This document shows, one piece after another, positions 59,262 to 64,000 of a stretch of 64,000 nucleotides of DNA (position 1 is the first letter of the stretch; each line of letters begins with the position of its first letter). This stretch comes from Pseudarthrobacter sp. NamE2. GTDB taxonomy: Bacteria > Actinomycetota > Actinomycetes > Actinomycetales > Micrococcaceae. The DNA lies in NCBI RefSeq assembly GCF_005796205.1, contig NZ_VAHN01000013.1, forward strand, positions 46,163 through 110,162. The letters run 5' to 3'. Position numbers and translations under genes: made by a program. The notes beneath the pieces are model-generated. The model was not told the origin of the DNA. It made no database searches and was given only the letters and a program-made list of their open reading frames with translations.

Positions 59262-60692
59262 GTGACCAACTCCAGCGAACCAGCTTCCACCCGTCCGTTG
59301 CGCGTCGCCATAGTGGGGGCAGGACCGGCGGGGGTCTATGCTGCGGACATCCTCACCAAGTCCAGCGGTGTCAAGGACGGGGACTTCGAAGTCAGTATCG
59401 ACCTCTTTGAGGCCTACCCCGCGCCCTACGGCCTGATCCGGTACGGGGTGGCCCCTGACCACCCCCGCATCAAGGGGATCGTGAATGCCCTGCACAAGGT
59501 GCTGGACCGCGGCGACATCCGGTTCCTTGGCAACGTGACGTACGGCAGGGACCTCACCCTGCACGATTTCCGTGCCTTCTACGACGCCGTGATCTTCTCC
59601 ACCGGGGCGGTCAAGGACGCTGATTTGGACATCCCTGGCATCGACCTGCACGGGTCCTTTGGCGGCGCTGACTTTGTGTCCTGGTATGACGGGCATCCGG
59701 ACGTTCCGCGGGATTGGCCGCTGGACGCGAAGGAGATTGCCGTGATCGGCAACGGCAACGTGGCACTGGATGTTGCCCGCATGCTGGTGAAGCACCCGGA
59801 GGAGCTGCTCAGCACCGAGATCCCGGACAATGTCTACCGGGGGCTGAAGTCCTCGCCAGTGACGGACGTGCATGTGTTCGGCCGGCGTGGCCCGGCGCAG
59901 GTGAAGTTCACGCCGCTGGAGCTGCGCGAGCTCAGCCACATGAATGACGTGGACATTGTCCTGTACCCCGAGGACTTCGAGTTCGACGAGGCCTCCGACG
60001 ACGCCATCCGCAGCAACAACCAGATCAAGACCATGGTAAATACCCTGACCAACTGGTTGGTGGAGGAGCACGCCGAGTCCGGGAACCCGTCCTCCCGCCG
60101 CCTGCACCTGCACTTCCTGCACAGCCCAGTTGAAGTGCTCGACGACGGCACGGGCAAAGTGGGCGGGATCAAGTTCGAGCGCATGCAGCTTGACGGCACC
60201 GGTAACGCAAAGGGTACGGGGGAGTACATCGAGTACCCGGTCCAGGCGGTCTACCGGGCCATCGGCTACCACGGCTCCGCGCTGGACGAGCTGGAGTATG
60301 ACCCCAAGCGCGGCGTCATCCCCAACGAGGGCGGCCGGGTCCTGGACGCCGATGGAAAACCGGTCCCCGGCATCTACACCACGGGCTGGATCAAGCGCGG
60401 TCCGGTGGGCCTGATCGGGCATACCAAGGGCGACGCCCTTGAGACCATTGGTTTCCTGCTGGAGGACCGGCTGATGCTGCCGCCGGCCCGGAACCCGGAT
60501 CCGCAGGCCATCATCGACCTGCTGGAGGAGCGCGGTATCGAGTACACCACGTGGGAAGGCTGGAACAAGCTCGACGCCCATGAGGCGGGCCTCGGCGCAG
60601 CATGGACGGGACCTGAAGGCCTGGACCATGTAATCCGCGAGCGGATCAAGGTGGTTCCGCGGGACGAAATGATCCGCATTTCCCGCGACTGA
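59262..60692 (+). CDS. FprA-type ferredoxin-NADP+ reductase, second copy, 476 aa
   Basis: The same architecture as the copy at 42696: VAIVGAGPAGVYAADIL, YPAPYGLIRYGVAPDHPR, VIGNGNVALDVARML, GRRGPAQVKFTPLELREL and GWIKRGPVGLIGHTKGDA. The two are very similar over nearly the whole length, differing most at the N-terminus, around the SDDAIRSNNQ loop and in the last 60 residues. GTG 59262 follows TAGAAT (59248-59253) by 8 nt, with no ribosome-binding site. It is 18 nt after topoisomerase IB. Confidence 0.9.
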   Translation: MTNSSEPASTRPLRVAIVGAGPAGVYAADILTKSSGVKDGDFEVSIDLFEAYPAPYGLIRYGVAPDHPRIKGIVNALHKVLDRGDIRFLGNVTYGRDLTLHDFRAFYDAVIFSTGAVKDADLDIPGIDLHGSFGGADFVSWYDGHPDVPRDWPLDAKEIAVIGNGNVALDVARMLVKHPEELLSTEIPDNVYRGLKSSPVTDVHVFGRRGPAQVKFTPLELRELSHMNDVDIVLYPEDFEFDEASDDAIRSNNQIKTMVNTLTNWLVEEHAESGNPSSRRLHLHFLHSPVEVLDDGTGKVGGIKFERMQLDGTGNAKGTGEYIEYPVQAVYRAIGYHGSALDELEYDPKRGVIPNEGGRVLDADGKPVPGIYTTGWIKRGPVGLIGHTKGDALETIGFLLEDRLMLPPARNPDPQAIIDLLEERGIEYTTWEGWNKLDAHEAGLGAAWTGPEGLDHVIRERIKVVPRDEMIRISRD

Positions 60693-60789
60693 TCCGTGCG
60701 GTCCGTGACGCCGCCCGAGAGCATTCTTCTTCGGGGTGGCACCGGCAGTCCTGGAGCTGCCCCGCAGGGTTGATTCGGCGTACAAGCAC

Positions 60790-60816
60790 TTGAGGCCCTC
60801 TGCTGGAGGGCCTCAA
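60790..60816 (+). terminator. Hairpin after the second fprA copy
   Basis: TTGAGGCCCTC (60790-60800) and GAGGGCCTCAA (60806-60816) pair perfectly over 11 bp with a 5-nt loop; no immediate T-run. It is followed by a possible promoter (TTGTGG 60871-60876, CACTAT 60893-60898) for the permease gene. Confidence 0.75.
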
Positions 60817-60943
60817 CTGCTGTTTGCTGAAGAATGTTTGGCGCGGCGGCCGTCTCACTATCCGGGACGATTGTGGCCGTTCACTGGGTGGACACTATCG
60901 TTTACAAGTCTGTTTCCATCACATACCAGGATTGTGATCCCCT

Positions 60944-62491
60944 ATGAACCTTCTCCGGACTAAATCCATCGAGCAGTCCATCGCCGACTCCGATGAACCC
61001 GGACGCAAGCTCAAGCGCTCCCTCAGCACCTGGGACCTCATGATCATGGGCGTCGCCGTGGCTGTCGGCGCGGGCATCTTTTCCGTCGGTGCCAAGGCTG
61101 CAGCCAACTTCTCCGGCCCCGCCGTAACGTTGTCCTTCGCGATCGCTGCCATCACCTGTGCGCTCGCCATCATGTGCTACGCCGAGTTCGCCACTGCCAT
61201 CCCCGTGGCCGGCTCCGCCTACGTCTTCACCTACGCCACGATGGGCGAACTCCTCGCCTGGATCATCGGCTGGAACCTGGTCCTGGAACTGTTCACCGCA
61301 GCCGCGGTCATCGCCAAATACTGGGGCATCTACCTCAGCAAGGTGTTCGCGCTCATGGGCGCCGACATCCCGCCGGCTCTTTCGCTGGGCGGCGTTGACC
61401 TCTACTGGGGCGCGTTCCTCATTGTTGCCGTCTTTACCGTGCTGCTGGTGCTCGGCACCAAGCTCTCTGCCCGCGTGGGCAACATCTTCACCCTGATCAA
61501 GATCGGCGTCGTCCTGTTCGTGATCGTGGTGGGCTTCACCTACGTGAAGTTTGAAAACTACACCCCCTTCGTGCCCGCGGCCGAACCCACCGGCGGCACC
61601 GGCACCGCGGATGTGCTGAAGCAGTCGTTCTTTGGTTTCCTCACCGGGGCAGCCCCTGCCCAGTACGGCACCCTGGGAATCTTCGCCGGCGCGGCCCTGG
61701 TGTTCTTTGCCTTCATCGGTTTCGACGTCGTGGCCACCTCCGCCGAGGAGGTCAAGAACCCGCAGAAGACCCTGCCGCGCGGCATCTTCGGCGGCCTTGC
61801 CCTGGTGACCCTGCTCTACATCCTGGTGTCCCTGGCGCTGACCGGCATGGTGTCCTACACCCAGCTCGCCGAGGCCGAAAGCCCCACACTGACCACAGCC
61901 TTTGAAGCAGTCGGGGATACCTCGGCTGCAAAGATCATCGCGTTCGGTTCCCTGGTAGGCCTGACCACGGTGATCATGGTCCTTCTGATGGGTCTGTCCC
62001 GCGTGGTCCTGGCGATGAGCCGGGACGGACTCCTGCCGCGGGCGCTGTCCCGCACCAGCGACAAGCACGCCACACCCGCCCGTCTCCAGATCATCTGCGG
62101 TGCCGCCGTCGCCCTTGTTGCCGGACTCACAAATGTGGACCTGCTCGAGGAAATGATCAACATCGGCACCCTGTCCGCCTTTGTCGTGGTCAGCCTGGGC
62201 ATTCTGGTGCTGCGCAAGAAGCGGCCGGACCTGAAGCCCGCCTTCCGCGTCCCCTTCGGGAAGGTCCTTCCGATCCTGTCCGCTGTGCTGTGCCTGTACC
62301 TGATGACCAACCTGGCCGTGGAGACCTGGATCTTCTTCGCCATCTGGCTGGCCATCGGCATCGCAATCTACTTCGCCTACGGACAGCGCCACTCGCGCCT
62401 CAATGACCGCTTCCGCGAGGCCAGCACTGCTGTCAACGGCACTGCTGCCGCACCGCTGTCCGCCGACCAGGAAGAGCGCACGCGGGCCTGA
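60944..62491 (+). CDS. APC-superfamily (cationic amino-acid type) permease, 515 aa
   Basis: Twelve or more membrane helices. The first carries the substrate-binding VAVAVGAGIFSVGAKAA (APC GxG..IF motif), and FFAFIGFDVVATSAEEVKNP and PRGIFGGLALVTLLYILVS match the CAT/YhdG-type permeases. The cytoplasmic ends are polar, with an acidic N-terminus of about 25 residues. It could import GABA, putrescine or basic amino acids for the nearby catabolic genes, but the sequence does not tell. A strong terminator and a TetR gene follow. Confidence 0.87.
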   Translation: MNLLRTKSIEQSIADSDEPGRKLKRSLSTWDLMIMGVAVAVGAGIFSVGAKAAANFSGPAVTLSFAIAAITCALAIMCYAEFATAIPVAGSAYVFTYATMGELLAWIIGWNLVLELFTAAAVIAKYWGIYLSKVFALMGADIPPALSLGGVDLYWGAFLIVAVFTVLLVLGTKLSARVGNIFTLIKIGVVLFVIVVGFTYVKFENYTPFVPAAEPTGGTGTADVLKQSFFGFLTGAAPAQYGTLGIFAGAALVFFAFIGFDVVATSAEEVKNPQKTLPRGIFGGLALVTLLYILVSLALTGMVSYTQLAEAESPTLTTAFEAVGDTSAAKIIAFGSLVGLTTVIMVLLMGLSRVVLAMSRDGLLPRALSRTSDKHATPARLQIICGAAVALVAGLTNVDLLEEMINIGTLSAFVVVSLGILVLRKKRPDLKPAFRVPFGKVLPILSAVLCLYLMTNLAVETWIFFAIWLAIGIAIYFAYGQRHSRLNDRFREASTAVNGTAAAPLSADQEERTRA

Positions 62492-62502
62492 CGGCTCCCC
62501 GT

Positions 62503-62536
62503 GAATGCCCGCCCGGGCCTGCCCGGGCGGGCATTC
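62503..62536 (+). terminator. Terminator after the permease gene
   Basis: GAATGCCCGCCCGGGC (62503-62518) and GCCCGGGCGGGCATTC (62521-62536) pair perfectly over 16 bp with a 2-nt gap. Confidence 0.85.
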
Positions 62537-62565
62537 GCCTGCCGGGCCGGACACCCGCCGGCTCT

Positions 62566-62571
62566 TAGGAT
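62566..62571 (+). promoter_or_regulatory. -10 hexamer TAGGAT of the TetR gene, leaderless spacing
   Basis: TAGGAT is followed by exactly 6 nt and the ATG at 62578; no ribosome-binding site and no convincing -35. Confidence 0.5.
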
Positions 62572-62577
62572 GGACAT

Positions 62578-63180
62578 ATGGCACGCCAGACACGACCCGA
62601 GCGAAAAGCCGAACTGCTGGCCGCCATCCTCGACTACTTGATGGATAAGACCCTTGCGGAGTTGACGTTCCGGAGCCTCGCCGAGGGGCTGGGGATGAGC
62701 GCGTATGTGCTGGTGTACCACTTCGGGAACCGGGAACAGCTGATCAACGACATTGTGGTGTCCATCGAGTCCCGGCTTGACCGGATGCGGAACACCGACG
62801 TGCACGATATCGACCGCGCTGCCTGGCGCGAATTCCTGCGCGACTCGTGGCAGTGGACCATGGCGCAGCGGAACCGTCACCTCACCCGGCTTGAATTCGA
62901 GGCAACCGCCCAGGACATCGTTGCTGCCGAACCGCGGGGGACGTCGCAGGAGCATTTCCGGATGCTCCACCACAAGACCCGCGACTGGCTGATGGTACAG
63001 GGCATTCCCGCGGAGTATGCTGACACCGACGCCCGCCTTTTTACGTCCACCTTTTACGGCCTGCAGTTTGATTTCGTGGTAATGAATGAACCCGAGGCGG
63101 CCACGAAGGCCTTTGAGCTGATGCTGTCGGTCTTCTTCAACAACCTTGAAAGCCGCCTGGCCGCGGCCCAGGAGACCTGA
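62578..63180 (+). CDS. TetR-family transcriptional regulator, 200 aa
   Basis: The N-terminal helix-turn-helix reads TFRSLAEGLGMSAYVLVYHFGNREQLI, the TetR DNA-binding signature. The C-terminal helical domain (RHLTRLEFEATAQDIVAAEPRG and later) should bind an unknown ligand. It lies downstream of the amino-acid permease and may control it, though a strong terminator separates them. Start ATG 62578 lies 6 nt after TAGGAT. It is convergent with the DUF2461 gene. Confidence 0.9.
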   Translation: MARQTRPERKAELLAAILDYLMDKTLAELTFRSLAEGLGMSAYVLVYHFGNREQLINDIVVSIESRLDRMRNTDVHDIDRAAWREFLRDSWQWTMAQRNRHLTRLEFEATAQDIVAAEPRGTSQEHFRMLHHKTRDWLMVQGIPAEYADTDARLFTSTFYGLQFDFVVMNEPEAATKAFELMLSVFFNNLESRLAAAQET

Positions 63181-63222
63181 ATTCAGGGGGAGACAACGGG
63201 ACGCCCCGCGGCAGGCCGGTTG

Positions 63223-63858
63223 TCACGGAGCGGCGTGCCTGCCCACCCAATCCACCATCGGGCGCAGCTTCTCCCACAGCCCGGAAAGCTCCTGCCCGGC
63301 CGCAGGGCTGTCCAGCCAGTCCGGCCGGCCAAGGTCCATGCTCGCTGCCAGTGATTTATGCTTCAGGAGCTCTGCGCGCGGATGGTCACGGGCGTAGCCA
63401 CGCGGCACCGTCTTGAGCTTCTCGCCCTCTACCGCGAAGCCTGCGGCGGCGATGGCGTCGACAATATGCCGCAATGAATCGCCGGTGCCGGAAGCATCCA
63501 CGGAGTTCCGGTACCTCACCAGCTGTGCCGGCGAGTGGGAATGGTAGCCGCCGCCCACCACCAGGCCGTGCGCACTGATCTGCAGGTAGTAACCCACCCC
63601 CTCCTGCACCGAAGCAAAGGCGCCCTGGGCCGTTTTATAGGGGGACTTGTCATGTGAAAATCGGATGTCCCGGTTGGGGCGGAAGAGCCGGCCCGGCCCG
63701 AACCGGGGCTTAAGCTCGGCCAGGAGCGACGCCAGTGGATCACGGACCAGCACCTGGTAGTTCTCCTTATGCTCCAGCCACCAGTCCCGGTTGTTGTTGT
63801 CCTGCAGTTCGGCGTAGAAGTCGAATGCACCGGCAGGTATGCCCTGGAACGTAGTCAT
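63223..63858 (-). CDS. DUF2461 domain protein, 211 aa
   Basis: The whole length matches the DUF2461 family: DFYAELQDNNNRDWWLEHKE, LRPNRDIRFSHDKSPYK-like FRPNRDIRFSHDKSPYKTAQG, YYLQISAHGLVVGGGYHS, and a C-terminal RDHPRAELLKHKSLAAS. Function unknown; members are widespread and soluble. No signal peptide or membrane helix. Confidence 0.9.
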   Translation of the reverse strand: MTTFQGIPAGAFDFYAELQDNNNRDWWLEHKENYQVLVRDPLASLLAELKPRFGPGRLFRPNRDIRFSHDKSPYKTAQGAFASVQEGVGYYLQISAHGLVVGGGYHSHSPAQLVRYRNSVDASGTGDSLRHIVDAIAAAGFAVEGEKLKTVPRGYARDHPRAELLKHKSLAASMDLGRPDWLDSPAAGQELSGLWEKLRPMVDWVGRHAAP

Positions 63859-63919
63859 ACGGCGATCCTAGGAAGCTGGCCTCCTTCCCACCATGGCAGG
63901 TTCAGCTATGTGGAAAGCG

Positions 63920-63963
63920 AAAGAACCGCCCCGCCACTGGTGTTTGTGGCGGGGCGGTTCTTT
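63920..63963 (-). terminator. Terminator for a minus-strand gene entering at the right edge
   Basis: An 18-bp perfect stem, AAAGAACCGCCCCGCCAC (63920-63937) and its complement (63946-63963), around an 8-nt loop. It lies between the DUF2461 start and the minus-strand stop codon at 63979. Confidence 0.8.
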
Positions 63964-63978
63964 GCTTGGGGTGCGGGG

Positions 63979-64000
63979 TTAGCCGATCTTGTTGGCGGCT
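63979..64000 (-). CDS. C-terminal end of an unidentified minus-strand gene (cut by window edge)
   Basis: Reading the minus strand from the right edge gives the codons for AANKIG followed by TAA, and a strong terminator begins 15 nt beyond. Too short to identify. Confidence 0.4.

Noticed and set aside
60902..62593. 563-codon antisense ORF over the amino-acid permease
   Set aside because: Rich in Gly/Gln/His/Asp, as expected from reversing a membrane-protein gene; the + strand frame has clear helices and APC motifs.

Overview
The window is high-GC DNA (strong G/C at third codon positions, many GTG starts, 4-nt GTGA/ATGA start-stop overlaps). Its gene content is typical of an aerobic soil actinobacterium: menaquinone rather than ubiquinone biosynthesis, APS-type sulfate assimilation, AbiEi/DUF559 proteins and a PhoP-like PHO box. 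Protein similarity as recalled from memory points to Micrococcaceae, most likely Arthrobacter or Pseudarthrobacter. It looks like chromosomal core plus light accessory DNA. I saw no rRNA, tRNA, CRISPR array, insertion sequence or prophage.

Layout. 1-5.1 kb: a membrane lipase-like protein cut by the window edge, a small hypothetical, an MFS carrier, a lipase-like hydrolase and an LssY-domain protein. 5.2-7.6 kb: a four-gene SipW-type secretion operon, with a Ser-His signal peptidase and three proteins carrying its cognate signal peptide. 7.7-13.2 kb: GCS2-type ligase, nitrilase-family amidase, PuuD-like hydrolase, a decayed Orn/Lys/Arg decarboxylase and an N-acetylglutaminylglutamine-amidotransferase-like gene without its usual partner. 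13.2-27.1 kb: a menaquinone region (menC, menD, menF, menG, a menJ-like reductase, a polyprenyl diphosphate synthase) interrupted by phoX, which has a clear three-unit PHO box, and by an amino-acid ABC transporter.

27.5-29.5 kb: an AbiEi/DUF559 protein, a SUKH-like protein and a TRIC-like channel. 29.6-44.2 kb: a sulfur region holding sirohydrochlorin chelatase, sulfite reductase, cysH, cysD, cysN, a frameshifted rtcB, a sulfonate-type ABC transporter, a cysteine-synthase-like enzyme, the siroheme methyltransferase/dehydrogenase and a ferredoxin-NADP reductase. Together these supply siroheme, activate and reduce sulfate, and import organosulfur. 44.2-50.8 kb: a catalase-like/SRPBCC fusion, small membrane and stress-type genes, an AI-2E exporter, and a FadR-type regulator with an MFS carrier. 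50.9-64 kb: CYTH-CHAD protein, PucR regulator divergent from a putrescine/GABA pair (aminobutyraldehyde dehydrogenase, gabT), RarD, topoisomerase IB, a second FprA paralogue, an APC amino-acid permease, a TetR regulator and DUF2461.

The most unusual signals lie between genes. Several long dyads begin within a few bases of stop codons. Two unlinked ones are built from the same unit of about 30 nt. A five-unit cluster precedes menD. A 23-nt repeat is present identically, in the same reading frame, in the N-terminal extensions of cysH and the sulfonate permease. Three sulfur promoters share an exact leaderless geometry (-10 hexamer, 6 nt, ATG).
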